A stretch of DNA of 64,000 nt from Chamaecrista fasciculata (Eukaryota > Streptophyta > Magnoliopsida > Fabales > Fabaceae), in assembly GCA_003254925.1 (NCBI GenBank), contig QANZ01042385.1, forward strand, positions 28,974-92,973, in the 5' to 3' direction. The number at the start of each line of letters is the position of its first letter. The stretch's first letter is position 1. The notes beneath the pieces are model-generated. The model was not told the origin of the DNA. It worked only from the letters and a program-made list of their open reading frames with translations, and ran no database searches. The position numbers were made by a program, and so were the translations under genes. This document shows positions 1 to 12,906 of the stretch, one piece after another.

Positions 1-1309
1 CAATTCAACAATCTTTCAAAAATTTAATTATAATTTATTATAATATTTATGTATAATTTTAATCAATCATAATTTAAAATGTTATATCAACAGAAGTCGC
101 TGTGTGATTTTCTGTTTTTGGACAATTATATTGTTGCAACTTGTTTGGCCAAAAAAAAATATTGTTGCAACTTGCAACGTGATATGTACGACTACATTTT
201 CATGCTTGACGAATATTTCTTAGATGATAAATCGTGTCTCGTCTCTTCAGTGCATTTTATCAACTTTTTTTTTGGTAGATAAAGTGGTAGTAAGGGAAGA
301 CACTTCCAAGCACTACCGGGCAGGGCGCTAGAGGCATGTCGGAAAGGCCGATAGAGTATCAACTTTATATAGTAATCCAATTATCTCTCCGATGAACAAG
401 TTAAAACAATTTATGAAATTAACATTTAAAGTATCCTACATTTAGAAGTCCGATTTAGGAAAATAATATATATATATATATATATATTATAAGCTAAAAA
501 TACCTCACATAGTTCAAACTTCAACCTTTCTAAAAGAGTAGTATTATATATATATATAAATATATTAGTGTACTTTGCATGTCTTAACGAATATTAGTAT
601 GATTTATAAAGTCAAAAAATCATTATTATTTATATTTAAATTATGTTAACTTAAATAACTATATTTTTTATGTGTTTTTAAATTAAATTATTATTAAATA
701 ATAATATTAACATGATTAAATAATTTATTTTTATATAAAATTAAAAAATATGTCCAGTTTGTTTTTGAAAATATTGAAAACATCTTTTATCAAACATTGC
801 ATGTATGTTTTTTGTATATTTCAAGAAATATTTTTAAAAAATTGTGTAAAATACATTTTCAATCATATTTCTTATTTTTAGTGAGAAAGAGTCTAATTCA
901 AACATTTTACTTCTTCAAAATCATAAAGACAGTACAATTTACTCCCTTCGACTTTAATATTAGAGATTAATTTATAAAAGCAAAAAGACTAAAATATGTT
1001 GATTTTACTACTTTTGAAAATTAAATAGTATAGATCCTAAACTTTCACAAACTCATATTTTTCAAGATAACCAATTTATATACTTACTATATATAATTAT
1101 ATATATATATTGTGTGTGTATATATATATATAATGTGTGTCCCTGAGGAAGAAACACATGCAGAGACTGCAAAAGGCTGTGAGGGGCAGTATGTTAAGGG
1201 CATCAAAGAAAAGAAGAGAGAAAAGTGGTGATGGAAAGTGGTGGCTCTACATACAATAGATTCCCTTTCCTCCATAAATCCCTTTACTACTCACTCCTTC
1301 ACTCTCTAT
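1..1309. other. AT-rich intergenic DNA
   Basis: No convincing gene. The stretch holds TA microsatellites near 465-487, 546-560 and 1085-1130. A repeat at about 596-880 is paralogous to the sequence split between about 18630-18674 and 19250-19500. The short open frames here lack recognisable domains. Confidence 0.6.
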
Positions 1310-1324
1310 ATCATGTAATTAAAA

Positions 1325-1795
1325 TAAGGCCAAAACTTCAAATTGGTCTTTATGTTTGATTTGTTTCAGTTTGATCTTACATATTTTTATAATTTCTCAA
1401 TTTGGTCCTAAAAATACTAAATGTAGTCATATCTCTCTCGTTTCAAGTTCGAATTCGATCAATCCAAATTTACGAGTTTCTTTTGATGAGTAGTTTGGGA
1501 TCATCAACAAACTAAGTTAAATCGAGTCCCAAAAGTTAATAACTTGTCTCACGATTTAATAAGTGAAGTTTGTCATATCTCTCTCATGCTTTAAGTCTAA
1601 ATGCGATGAGTTCAAAACTATGTGTTAACTCTTGAAGAATTTCTTTTTTTTTTTTGTCCAATTAAGATCGTTAGCAAATGAGATCAAATCGTGTATCGAA
1701 GATAAGTTTGAAACCAATTTAAAAAATTATAGAAATATATAAAACCAATCTGAAATAAATAAAACATAAGGGACTAATTTGAAATTTTGGCTTTA
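1325..1795. mobile_element. Long-TIR non-autonomous DNA element
   Basis: The two ends are inverted copies: GGCCAAAACTTCAAATTGGTC on the left, and GACTAATTTGAAATTTTGGC read on the plus strand on the right. The arms carry TTTGGTCC-type motifs typical of the Mutator-like MITEs elsewhere in this window. I could not fix a clean target-site duplication, so the class is inferred from sibling elements. Confidence 0.5.
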
Positions 1796-2385
1796 AACTA
1801 ATATATTTAATTTCTCTCCTTAAAATCTACGTTACTAATTTGTTAATTCAATATATAAAATCTACCTTACTAATTTGTAAATCCCATTAATACATTCTCT
1901 CTCTATACTACATTTAGTGACACTATATAAGATCTAGGTCCCTAGTTTCGAATTTGGATCCTCTTAGGGCATCATTTTTATGTTTGTGTATTTTTGTCAT
2001 TAATGATAGTAACTATCTCAACTATCTTTAAGTGTTCCTCTAATTGTCCCTCACAATTAAGGTACATTACTCATTCTCACTTATATTTGCTCCTTACATT
2101 TTTAAAATTCTTTGTTGACTTTAGCATCAGAGAGAATTTATGAAGTCCCATGTCTAGCCTTCTTGCAAGTATATATTTCAGACTGATTGCTTGAGGTCCA
2201 AACCCACTTAGAGGTTTGTTAATGTATTTACAAGTGATAAAGAAAATAAAAATAAAAATAGCTATGATTGTTACTTGAATAAATTAATAATTATAATAAA
2301 ATCAATGACAAAATATTAAACGACAAGAGGTTTATTAGCAAGTGGAGGATTGTTTTTTTTTAATACAAAGATACAACCCTAAAAA

Positions 2386-2922
2386 TTAAAACGCGAAATA
2401 AGCATAGTTATTAAACGAAAGGTAGGAGTAGGGTAAAAAGTCTAGCAGTTGTCGAAGAAGGGTACATCCCATTTCTCCAGCGACAAGATGGGTGATGGTT
2501 GGTGGAAGAAGCTGATGTATGTCTTGCACTAAAGGTTGGAGCGAAGAGCCCATGGTTGTAAACCGATCTAGAGCCATGAGGTGTCCTTTTTTTCTGAGCT
2601 GAGAAGAAGTTGAAGGATGGCATGGATGGATTGTGCTTGATGAGGAATTCTCTAACACACCAGAAAAAGAAGTGCAATTTTCCTTATCTGTGAACATTGC
2701 GCCAGATGTGAAGATTGGTCCAAACGCCCTGTCTGGATAAGAGAGCAAAAACACAAAGCATTCCTCTGTCCCTGTGAATGAAAAAATGGAGAATGCTTTC
2801 GTTGTGCAGGTGCATGACTTGCAGGACAGGATAGTATACGTAGCGAGTATGAGGAGCAAAGGGAATGGTAATGGTAGCGATGGAATGAGTCGAGGTCTTG
2901 AGTGATTGCCGAGCTGCATCAA
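2386..2922 (-). other. Unidentified open frame, 178 codons
   Basis: This minus-strand open frame is longer than expected in such AT-rich DNA, and the region has a richer base mix than its surroundings. It begins MMQLGNHSRPRL and contains a hydrophobic stretch near residues 14-33. A second minus frame overlaps it at 2411-2677. I recognise no family. It could be a decayed exon, a transposon-captured fragment or chance. No convincing splice sites, promoter or neighbour links it to a gene. The surrounding 1800-2385 and 2923-3310 hold only AT-rich DNA. Confidence 0.2.
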
Positions 2923-3314
2923 GATTCTTGATAATGAAATTACATTTAGAGAGTTGAGACGGTGGGTAGTTTTAGATTTTTTTTTTTTGGTAAAACTTAA
3001 ACTTTTATATATATATATATAAATGTGGATTTTTAGGCAAAAAAAAAATGTGGATTTGTATCAACTAAATCCTTATATATTGTTATTCAAAGTTAGTGGT
3101 GAGATTCAATTGAAAGGTAAGATGGATGCATCAATTGATTATTGAACAGATTTTTGGACACAGAATATATAATATATAAATATATAATAATAATAAGAAC
3201 AATGGATGCTGCTAATGCTATATTGTACACTAGTAGTACTACTACACTCTACAGTGTGGGGGACATGTGAATACTAGAGGTCACATCACTTGCTAGAGTA
3301 CGTATATATAATAT

Positions 3315-3930
3315 GTTGAATATTCAAATTAGTCCTAAATATATATTTCTAAGTTCATTTTCATTTAAGATATTTCAGAAGTTTTATATTGGTCATAAAT
3401 ATTTTTATAGTTATTCTTCACTTTCGGATCAAATTCGAACATGACGAGTTTGGAACTCCGAGTTACTTTTGACGAATACTTTTTCTATCATTGTTAGTCA
3501 ACGAGATCAAATTGGATCCCAAAATAGTTTATTCATTTCACGGTTAAACAAGCGAAGTTGATCATATATCTTTTGCTTCAAATTCAAATTCAAATGAGGT
3601 TAAATCGGACTAAATTCATTTTTGAAACTGCTTTGACTTCATTTTACTAACGATCCCAACTAAGTAAAAAAAACTTGTTAAGAATAATCCGTAATCCGTA
3701 AATCCATTTTTGAGATTTGATTTGATTTTGTTTGTTGACTGTTTTAACTGGTTAAAGAAAATACTCATTGCTTTCAAATTTGGAATAAGAGATGTGACTA
3801 TATTCAATATTTTGAAACCAAAAGTGAATAACTATACAAATATTTAGGACCAATATAAAATCTCTGAAGCACTTTAGATTAAAATGAAAGTAAAAATATA
3901 TATTTAGGATCAATTTAAATATTTGATCTT
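3315..3930. mobile_element. Long-TIR non-autonomous DNA element
   Basis: The arms are inverted copies. The left arm has CAAATTAGTCCTAAATATATA and a segment ending in TTTTATATTGGTC. The right arm has GACCAATATAAAA and ATATATTTAGGATCAATTT. There is no coding capacity. Likely Mutator-like from the shared arm style, but no clean target-site duplication was found. Confidence 0.45.
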
Positions 3931-4290
3931 TTTATATATATGTACATGGGCGTACATGTGAATTATTATGAGCTGCAACAGGATCATTTTGTTGTTGTTA
4001 TTTAAGTCATTGAGAGAGAAAAAAGAGAAAGTGTCAAGGTCATTTTTTATTACCGTTTTACTGTAACAAGAGAAGAGTAAGAATTAAAAGAGGGCAGATG
4101 TAGTGAAAGTTCTGCATGTTTGCTGTTGTACAAAACAAATGCAGTCAAACCACTGAGTCGCTCAACCCTCGAGGTGTCGCAGACGGGATTTTCTTTTCTA
4201 GAATTTATAAAAAGTACATTACTAATTAAACCCATATTCATTCATCATCTAAATAGAATTATAGATATATAGGTTTCATATTTCATTCTA

Positions 4291-4691
4291 GGCTAAAGTG
4301 TACTTTTGGTTCCATAACTTTGGAAAAAGTTTCAATTTGGTCTCATAACTTTGGCAAAGGTCTCACTTTGGTCCCATAACTTTTGAAAACATCTCACTGT
4401 TGGTCCCAATACTGATTTCCATCTGTTATCTGCTGCTAAAGATGATCTAACATACTAAGTTGGATGATGATGTGGCAAATATGAATGAAGTTATGGGACA
4501 GATAGAAATCAGCTTGGGACCAACAGTGAGATGTTTTTGGAAGTTAATGGACCAAAATTGCAACAGAAAAAGTTATGGGACCAAATTGAGACCTTTGCCA
4601 AAGTTATGGGACCAAAATTGCAACAAAAAAATATTATGGGACCAAATTGAAACCTTTTCCAAAGTTATGAGACCAAAAGTGCACTTTAGCC
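4291..4691. mobile_element. Mutator-like MITE with 9-bp TSD
   Basis: A 401-bp nearly palindromic element. Its ends are GGCTAAAGTGTACTTTTGG and the inverse CCAAAAGTGCACTTTAGCC. It is bounded by the 9-bp direct repeat TTCATTCTA at 4282-4290 and 4692-4700. Long inverted repeats plus a 9-bp duplication are the signature of Mutator-like elements. It has no transposase, so it would depend on an autonomous relative. Confidence 0.8.
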
Positions 4692-4717
4692 TTCATTCTA
4701 TATAGAATTATAGATAT

Positions 4718-5528
4718 AGGTCATTTTCAATTATATTTCTAATTTTTTTTTGTCAATTATACCGTAAACGTTTTATATTTGAGTCAATTATATCTTAATT
4801 CGACATTTTTTTGTTTTAAGGTCTTTAAGTTTCCATTATTTAGAAATCCTCCACTGTCTCAGGATTTTTCTTTCGCACGAGTCCCTAACTAATTACAGAA
4901 CAATCCAGAATGTTTATCATCTTTAACGAACTGGTCCCTGCAATTGAGAAACTCGAAAAATTTCTCCCCTTTATTTTTCTTAGTTCCGACAACCACACAT
5001 AAACTCGTTGGTGAGCCTCGAATACAGAGAAATCGAACAGAAATACCAATAGTTCTAGCTCTCGGCGTTAACACACAATCTCCGGTGGCGATGTCGTCGT
5101 GGTCGTCGAAATTAAGAAGTAAAGTAACTTCAAAACCCCTTTGGAGAGAGAGGCAAAATAGAAAAGATGAGTGAGAAAGACGGTTGTAAGAGAAGGAAAA
5201 GAGATAAGAACGCCATAATTTAGGGGAGACCATAAAGCTAAGGACGACGATGAGAAGGAGCATGTCGACAGAAACGAGGATAGAGTGGACGACGACGATG
5301 AAGTGTGATGGTGATGTTTTAGAGTAAGAGAAAAAGGGTTGTTAATGGCTTCTAAGGACCTATTTGTTAAAGATGACAAACATTCTGGACTATTATGTAA
5401 TTATTTAGGGGTTGAGGTATAATTGACTCAAATGTGAAACGTTAGGGGTATAATTGATAAAAAAAAACGTTGGGGGTATAACTGAAGATGACCTCGTACG
5501 TTAGGGATACCAACAATACTTTTGCCTA
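4718..5528. mobile_element. TIR element with GC-richer cargo
   Basis: Inverted arms rich in 'CAATTATACC / GGTATAATTGA' motifs enclose a GC-richer core at about 4970-5370. The core holds two overlapping minus-strand open frames (4889-5263 and 5068-5379). It differs in composition from its arms, so it may be a captured gene fragment, but I do not recognise the protein. The right arm is longer than the left, which suggests trimming. Confidence 0.45.
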
Positions 5529-5533
5529 TATAT

Positions 5534-5710
5534 ATATATTATTAACAATTTGGATCTTCTATAGTACTTTAGGGGTGTAGTGCTCAGAGAGAAAGAAATA
5601 GAGTAGAGAGAGAAAGTGTCAGTGAGACCCAATTTCTCTTTCTACTTGTTCCTTTCTCTCTCACCACTACACCTATAATGCATTATAGAGGGTCCAAATT
5701 GATATTATTA
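5534..5710. mobile_element. Foldback MITE
   Basis: The ends form an inverted repeat: AACAATTTGGATC then TTTAGGGGTGTAGTG on the left, CACTACACCTATAATGC then GGGTCCAAATTGATATT on the right, around a GAGA/TCTC-rich core. Related copies are seen at about 25496-25640 and, weaker, near 16683-16790. Confidence 0.5.
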
Positions 5711-6905
5711 AATATTGACACTTTATTTTGATAGAGTCTCATTGTATCGAAGATCGTATTTGTATCGAATATCAAGAACCCGAAAAAGGTATTTGTATCA
5801 AATATCAAAAACCCGATATACAAGAGTGACCCTGCAAAAATACTCAGACACTCAAGTTAGAAAGAGATCTTTAAAAGGAAAAAAATAAGAGACTAAAGGT
5901 AAGGATCAACCTAGTTTATGAGTTACCAATTACCATTCTCGAAGTAGTGCACGAACTTTCAATAGCTTGGAACTCTCCCACCTGGTTTTGCTGAAATGGT
6001 ATGTGTTGATTTTATTTTGTTTGTACCATCAAAATTCATTGTTAGGGACTGCTTAATCCTTTTCTAAGATTAATCAGAGCTAAAATTTCTCACTTCTCTC
6101 TATAGGTGTATTATGTGAAAATCTAAAATTTGTCATCTATTGGATTTATGCCTAGATAAAGAAGTCCTTCGGTCAAAGCTTAATTTCTTTAACAAGGATT
6201 TTATAATAAATTTGCAAGTTTACCAAGGAAAACTAATAATTTGATCTTTAAAAAATCATTGAGTTGACACTCCATTCTCTGAAAGATTGAAATACATAGT
6301 TTAATCTCTAAAATATCAAAATAGTATTTTTTTTATCAGTAATTTTCATAGACTAAATAGTATACCGTTTTAATCCTTAAGGGATTAAAGAGTATACCAT
6401 ATCAATCTATTAAGAAGTAAACTATATATTTCAATTCTTGAAATATCAAGTTATCAATCTCAAGTCCACCAAATTATTAATTTAATCTCTACCAATTTAT
6501 TCTAAATTTGTTCATTGCCCTCACATGATTTTCTCATAAATAACCTATCACCATCAAGCTAGCAAGGACCACAGGACCCTATAGTTTAATGGGTACTGGA
6601 CTTCAGGTTTTGCAGTGTGGGGCTGTACACTTGTTTCAGATAAGAAGAGAAATTAAATGTACTAACTTGCTCCCACCTAACAAAGCATGCTACTTTTGAA
6701 GGCGCACCAGCTAGTTGCTAACTTGCTATGTGACAAAACAAACCCAATAGGACACAAATTTAAGTTGTGCCACTATTCTGCCTTGCTTTCTCTGATGTCA
6801 ACTTATATTTTCATAAATGTATGAAGCTCCCATCAGATCACTCACAATAATATTCTTGACTATCACTAGATTCTTCATGATCTCATAAAACAAATCTTGA
6901 AAAAA
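5711..6905. other. Intergenic, no gene seen
   Basis: Mostly unique-looking AT-rich DNA with scattered 'ttaatctctaaa' type motifs at 6230-6500 that resemble decayed inverted-repeat arms. No ORF with recognisable content. Confidence 0.5.
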
Positions 6906-6910
6906 AAAGA

Positions 6911-7180
6911 GTGAAGTACCAATTTAGTCCCTGAATTATGTAAGCCTTGTTTTAGTCTTCGAATTTTTAAAATGATTGATTTACTCCTTAAAAATTCATA
7001 ACTGGCAGCATTCTAATGTCTCTAGAGATTGAGTTGTACAATGATAAAATATTCATGAAAGAATTAATTTATAATGAGTTGTGAATTTCTAGAAACTAAA
7101 TCAAGCATTTTAAAAAACTAAAGACTAAAAGACAATGCTCAAATAATCAAAAAATCTAGAAGTGGGGGAATTTGGTTACT
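6911..7180. mobile_element. Probable TIR MITE
   Basis: The left end reads GAAGTACCAATTTAGTCCCTG, and the inverse motif returns near 7090-7180 (ACTAAAGACTAAAAG and TTTGGTTACTT). It lies just 3' of the SNAPIN-like gene. Boundaries are approximate. Confidence 0.35.
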
Positions 7181-7518
7181 TGAGAGGTTGATCTCTCCAT
7201 ATAATAACCTATTTTATTTCCTAGGCTAACTCATGGTAAGGCAGGGTAAGATCCTATACTGAACCTTATAGTCTCATATTATCAAACTAAAGCTTCGTGT
7301 TTCAGTACATATAGTCAGGGACATTACCACAGATCAATTTACAGTCTACAATCTACATTTCAACTCTTTGAGTGGTGAACAATCAAACAAATGCAACTTC
7401 AATACAATGTGTGGATGAATGCAAATTTACTGTCCTTGAGTGATACCAAGCATCTCTGCGACAAGAATGTAATTTCTTTCCCTCAGTTATTCCCTGTCCA
7501 GCAGTGACATGTGTCAAT

Positions 7519-10500
7519 TCATCCAGAACCTTCATTGGTTGTCTTCTCTGCAGAAATACAGAAAAAATTCGTAGGAAAATTATGGATAGAAAGAAACAAG
7601 TTATGCAACAATGAATAATAGCATGTCCAGAAAATGTCACAATCCTATCACTATCTCAAAAAATATCCTGTGTATGTTTTGACTTTCCTGTTCTCTATTA
7701 CAGATGCATAATTCTCCAGAATCAACCTCTCCAACACCTATAAATGCTTTACTTTATAGCCTACTCTTCAGTTTAGTTAAGTTAGTAGTAATATGAACCA
7801 TAATGTCAAATTCTTGGACGTGTCTATTTGTCTAGTAGAGAACTCCAAAATTTAAATGTGCCTAACTTTTTACCAGACAATAGCTTAGCTCTTCTTTACA
7901 GCCTACTTTTAATCATATTGTAGCCATTATAACAATTGTTGCTGTCAAAATCTCAAGTGGTCCTGGCTATAGACTATACACTTTACATATAGCGCCGCAG
8001 ACTATCTGACAAGTTAACTAGATCTACACTGTGCCAACACAGTGATTGACCCCAATGGGTAATGCATGTGCCTCACTGGCTCCAAAGATTTTCTTTTAAC
8101 TATGATAACCATATGGTTAGGAGAAACTTAGTCAGGAAACTTTATCCAACTTAATGGAATGTGTAGGAGGTCGATTGATAGGATTCCTGAAGAATTAGTG
8201 ACTTCTAACACAGCAGAAATTACAAGCTTTGCGTGGCCATACTTTTAAAAATTTTGTCAAGCTGGAATATGAATTGTTAACCAGAATATAATATGAAAAT
8301 GTCTAGGATGACTATTATCAACAAAGCTGGTTAGCCAATAGAATTCATGACAAGTATGAGAGCATATATTTATGAAATTGGGAACAATATATGCAAAGAG
8401 TACAACTATTATTATTGCTTGATCACTAAATAACCTAAATTAGAAAGATTAAGCCTCTGGATATGCATATACCACGAGTGGTGCCAACAGATAGCATGCG
8501 GTCTATATTATCAAGCCGCCCTTGAATGGATTTTAGAAGTGAATTCAGCGATGAAACTCTATTCCTTACACTGGAAATCTTGGTAGCATGCTGCATTATG
8601 AATGGCAAAGGTGCATCTTCTAGTAATTGATCAAGTTCTGCCAAAAGAAAACATACAGGTCAACAAACTGTAGACTTGACAACGTTAAAATATCACTGAC
8701 ATACTAGAGCAAAAGGAGGAGCATAAATAAAATAGCCTAAAGCATAAATCAAATCATACTGTCATGGCATGTTGGGGATTAACCAAAAACAGTATACAGT
8801 GGCTGGAAATTTAACGAGTGATGGGACAATGGTTAGTGGAGTATATGAAAGGAAGTGTGGCAGAAGAAGAGAAGATCTATGTAAGAATATGTGACTGACA
8901 AAATTCTAAGGGGGACGCATTTGGCAGATGAGGTGCACCAGTGAAGGTAGTTAGTTAGTTAGTCTGTCATCATATGAATAGATTGACAGGTAATAAGGTT
9001 TTGTATATCATGTAGACAACCAAAGGTTAGTGTCTTTCTCGAAGTGCAGTGTCTTGAAGTAAGTGGATCAGCATACGTTTATTTCAACCTGTTCACTTCA
9101 CTAGTCAAACTGCAAGCCTAAAGACTAGGAACTAGGAAGCACATCACTTGGGTAACTTGCTCCGCAAGACAATAAAATTTCCATCAGTTTTGACTTCTTT
9201 CTTTAACTGAGAAATGCAGGACTAAAAAATTTTTCAATGTAAATTTAAAGTAAGAGGATTAAATCAAATATGTTATTGTAAATGAGCATTCACATTCCTC
9301 AGGGTTTGATTGGAAGTTCTAAATTGAGAGGGTTACGGGAAACATCCCAATCCATTGATTGAAAATATAATGAAGAGCTAGATGCTCTCCTACTCACCCA
9401 TAATTGAATGTTACAATTTCATTAATAGGGTGGGATGGTTTTCAAGGTTAAAATTTACAGTATTATAAAGGGAAGTGGAGGGAAATAAATGCAAATTAAA
9501 AGAGAATCCAAACCATTCTCAGCCCCATTTGAACACCCGCCTCCTCCTACCAAATAAAAAATAGAAGGAAAAAACCAATTTGAAAGGAAATGAAAACTGG
9601 GTGTTAGAACCCCATTAGGTTTCAGGCACACCATTAAATTTGCCAGAAGAAGTTTTTTATTCCACAATATGGAAAGAAAAGGTTTCTTTTGCACAATGAG
9701 AAAGAGAGTGTTATATCATGACAATACTAGAGTCCTCATTGACCAATACTAATTTAAATCTTCAACTTGTCTGTAAGCAGTAAACACTCTTATAACAAAC
9801 CTTTTGCCATCTAGATTCTTAGAATTATTTCCATTTTCTTCTTTCTGAATGTCAACTTTTCTCAGAAGGAAAATAAAGGGAAAAGCATGCTAATAGAAAC
9901 CAGAGCTCTTTAAAAATTTTTTTTGTTAGATATTCTTCTTTGAACAATTAACTCTACATTATTGATGTAGGACAAACCTTGAGGTATATTAATGTAGGAC
10001 AAACAGAACAGAAACAAGAAGAGAAGGGATATAGGAAGGCCGGATAGAGACCAAAGTACAAATCAATCCTTATATAGTCAAACACAACTAACCAATAGTC
10101 CTAAATGGCTAAATTACAAAAACCCCAAAAAACCCCTAACAATTAATAATACCATTATACCATATTAACTCCAACAGACGAAATACCCAAAATCACAACG
10201 AAATTGCAGTCCATGCAACATGTTATTCCATACTTCTGTCATTTCCTTGTGCTTCTCAAATATAGTAGATGATGCATCTTCATGGGTTATTTTAAATATA
10301 TGACCTATGGGGAATAAAGGGGAATACAAGTCTTTTCTTTAGAAAACACGAATGGGAACGACATTCTTCTTTCTTCATCCATATACCTAGGTTCTAGTAT
10401 AACATAAGAATATCTCATCTCTGCAAGCCATTTTTGACTTCTTGCTAAGCTGTAACCCATCAGTTCTATGTCTAACATGTAAATTAGAAAAACTACCATG

Positions 10501-11654
10501 GCATGAAGTACTGTGGCCTTGTGGTAATGCTCACTCAAAGCACAGTTTTGAGTTGTTTACAAGGCAGTATGGTATGGACACACAGTTTTGACCTTGGTAC
10601 TGCTTGCACAGTAATGGAAGTGGCTCGCTCTGTTAGGCTCATAGCTTAACCTAGGTAGTAGGTACTGCTCATATACATATGGACTATGGAGCACAGACAC
10701 TGCATTTTGAGGGAGTGTCGATGTGTCCGTGTCATGTCTTGTGTTTATGTCGACGTTTGTACTTCACAGGATATGGTTCAAATAAACGAATGTTCATCTG
10801 TTAGGCCTATGAAGTATACTCCTCTGGTCCAGTAGGAGGTCGAGCAGCCTATTTTGTGAGGTATCAATAATATATCATTGGTCTATACTCTACAGAGTAA
10901 TACCTAATTTTAATCATTTCACTGCAACAAAAAGAAACAAGCTCAGAAAAACTTGTTACCTGTCTATGCAAAATGCAGATTCATTTGGAAGTTGAAAAAT
11001 ATCTAGGCTACATGCACTACAAAATTTGATTCTGAGCTCCCAAGCAACAATTCCTTAAGATTTGGCTCTCCAGTTTTCTTCTTCTAACAAAGCCTAAGTC
11101 CCGACTCCCCGATAAAATAATCAAACATTGTCAACTTTCAGAAGCCTTAACTCAATCTTGATGTAAATTAAAGTGACTGTGAACCTACTATTTACAAAAC
11201 TGCAAGTGACTAAGGGCTTCTCCTCGCAACAGAAGCAATATAAATTGAGTTGAAATTGGTACTCCACATTTCTTATTGATAGATAGCATTCATGCCATTC
11301 TCTATAATTTATCATAATATTCAACACTAGAATGCTAATTGAAAAATACAAAACAAAGAACATGCTCAACGGAAAGTCAAATCGATTAATAGAAAGGGAT
11401 AACGAAAAATAACCTCGTGTAAGACGATCGAGGGCGAAAGAGAGTTGGTCTTGGCTCTTAAAGGTTTCTTCAGCTCTGCAATCGAAATCCCTAATTATGG
11501 TGGAAAGCATAGCAGACAATCCTTTAGCTACAACGTCAGAGCTCTTCGCCATGGGATCGGATTCTGCTTCAAAATCGTTCTTCTCCATTTGGACAGGAAC
11601 ACCAACACTCTGGATTTCTTCAGTGGAATCGCAGGGAGGATCTGAAGCATTCAT
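7519..11654 (-). CDS. SNAPIN-like BLOC-1 subunit, 3 exons
   Basis: Predicted coding exons on the minus strand are 11414-11654, 8473-8637 and 7519-7547, with GT/AG introns. Exon 1 ends in phase 1 (..LTR plus G before GTTATT) and joins exon 2 after TTTTGGCAG to give RELDQLLEDAP. Exon 2 ends before GTATAT and joins a short last exon ending in TGA. The product is about 144 residues. Residues about 65-135 (TFKSQDQLSFALDRL through RLDNIDRML) form a predicted coiled coil whose pattern follows animal SNAPIN (BLOC1S7), a BLOC-1 subunit acting in endosomal sorting and SNARE binding. I chose the ATG at 11654 (MNASDPPCD) because the in-frame upstream residues look like untranslated leader. The last exon is the least certain part. 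No fault is visible. It may be an orthologue of the plant SNAPIN/BLOC-1 homologues, judged by coiled-coil pattern only. Confidence 0.72.
8638..11413 (-). other. Large first intron of the SNAPIN-like gene
   Basis: A 2.8 kb intron. It contains a degraded piece near 10690-10750 (GTGTCGATGTGTCCGTGTCATG) of the 'GGACACGACACG' repeat family seen whole at 59597-59942. Nothing else here is recognisable; the open frames at 9455-9694 and 10305-10538 look spurious. Confidence 0.5.
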
Positions 11655-11935
11655 TATCGACAAAAACAAAAAAAATAGCTTAATCTTATTGGTAAAATCC
11701 TTCAATTTCTCCTCTAACACAAAGATTTACAACGAAGATTTCATCGTAAGCAATGTTAGGTTCTATGGGAATGGAAGATTAAACGGAGCGAGTCGGAATG
11801 AGAAAATGCGGAGGAGTAAGGCATAAGAGTGGTTGGCATGACCGTAGGAGCTTAAGCTGATGAGTGAAGAAGAATGATGATGAAAAATATGGGTTTTGAA
11901 GTTATGATGATAAGTTGGGGGAAATTTAATTATTA

Positions 11936-12724
11936 TAATTTAGCCAAAACCTCATTTTGGTCTCTGATGTTTATGTTAATTTTATTTTGGTCCTAATGTG
12001 TTTTCTGTTCTAATTTGGTCCTTAATGTTCCTCAAAAGTTCTCTTTTGATTCCTAACTATTAAATATGATTATATTTCTTTTGTTTCAAGTCTGAATGTG
12101 ACGAAATAAACATTATAAGTTACTTTTGACGACTTCTTTATCTACCCAGTTGGAAACGTTTGTAAATGTGTTCAAATTAAACCTAAAATAAGATCAAAAG
12201 TAAGTCGCTCGTTTCATGAAGTTGGTCACATATCTCTCGTTTTAAATTTAAATGTGACAAAATTGTAGCTATTAGTTACTCTTCACGAGTTCTTTCCATG
12301 TCTGGTTGGAACTGCCAACAAACAAGGTCAAATAATAGTCCAAAAGTTGGTATTTGTGTTTTGACTAAACCCATTTTTAGAGTATTATTTGACCAAATTT
12401 GTTGACGACCTCAATTGGGTGGAGAAAGAACTTGTCAAAAGTAACTTGCAGCTCCGATTTCATCGCGCTCGTATTTAAAACAAGAGAGATGTGACCAATT
12501 TTATGAAATGAGCGACCCAGTTTCTTTTTCGATTTCTCGTCTGATTTGACTTTATTTATCATCAGTCCCAACTAAGCTTAGAAAGAAGTCATCAAGAGTA
12601 TTTTGTAGCTCATATTTCATCATATTCGAACATGTAGTGAGGGAGATATAACTATATTTATTAGTTAGAGATCAACTGTGAAACTTATTAAAGATTAAAA
12701 CAGAACTTTTGAGAAACGTTAAGA
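11936..12724. mobile_element. Overlapping long-TIR element arms
   Basis: The segment begins with GCCAAAACCTCATTTTGGTC and is rich in TTTGGTCC motifs. Its inverse (GGGACTAAAATGAG, TTGTGGCC) occurs repeatedly at 12750-12905 and 13300-13340. The middle holds mirrored pieces around ACGAGCGAC / GAGCGACCC. It looks like one or more Mutator-like elements inserted into each other, with no cargo gene. Confidence 0.5.
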
Positions 12725-12905
12725 ACCAAAATAGAACAGAAAAAAAATATTTGCGATTAAAGCATTAGGGACTAAAATGAGATTGTGGCCTTATAATTTA
12801 GAGTAAACATTAGGGACTAAAATGAGATTGTGGCCTTATAATAGAACAGAAAAAAAATATTTAGAGTAAACATTAGGGACTAAAATGAGATTGTGGCCTT
12901 ATAAT
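12725..12905. repeat. Tandem triplication of a TIR segment
   Basis: The block GGGACTAAAATGAGATTGTG followed by GCCTTATAAT occurs three times in direct order, around 12767, 12812 and 12876. It is interleaved with two copies of AATAGAACAGAAAAAAAATA-like DNA (from 12735 and 12841). This is a local tandem duplication of an element's right arm. Confidence 0.75.
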
Positions 12906-12906
12906 T

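Noticed and set aside
2900-2945. AGAATCTTGATG on the minus strand as a miR172 gene
   Set aside because: Only the first 12 bases match miR172 and no complementary arm for a precursor hairpin is visible.
6575-6620. GTTTAATGGG motif as a tRNA gene
   Set aside because: No B box or acceptor stem could be paired.
11445-11826. Plus-strand frames at 11.4-11.8 kb
   Set aside because: They are antisense shadows of exon 1 and the leader of the SNAPIN-like gene.
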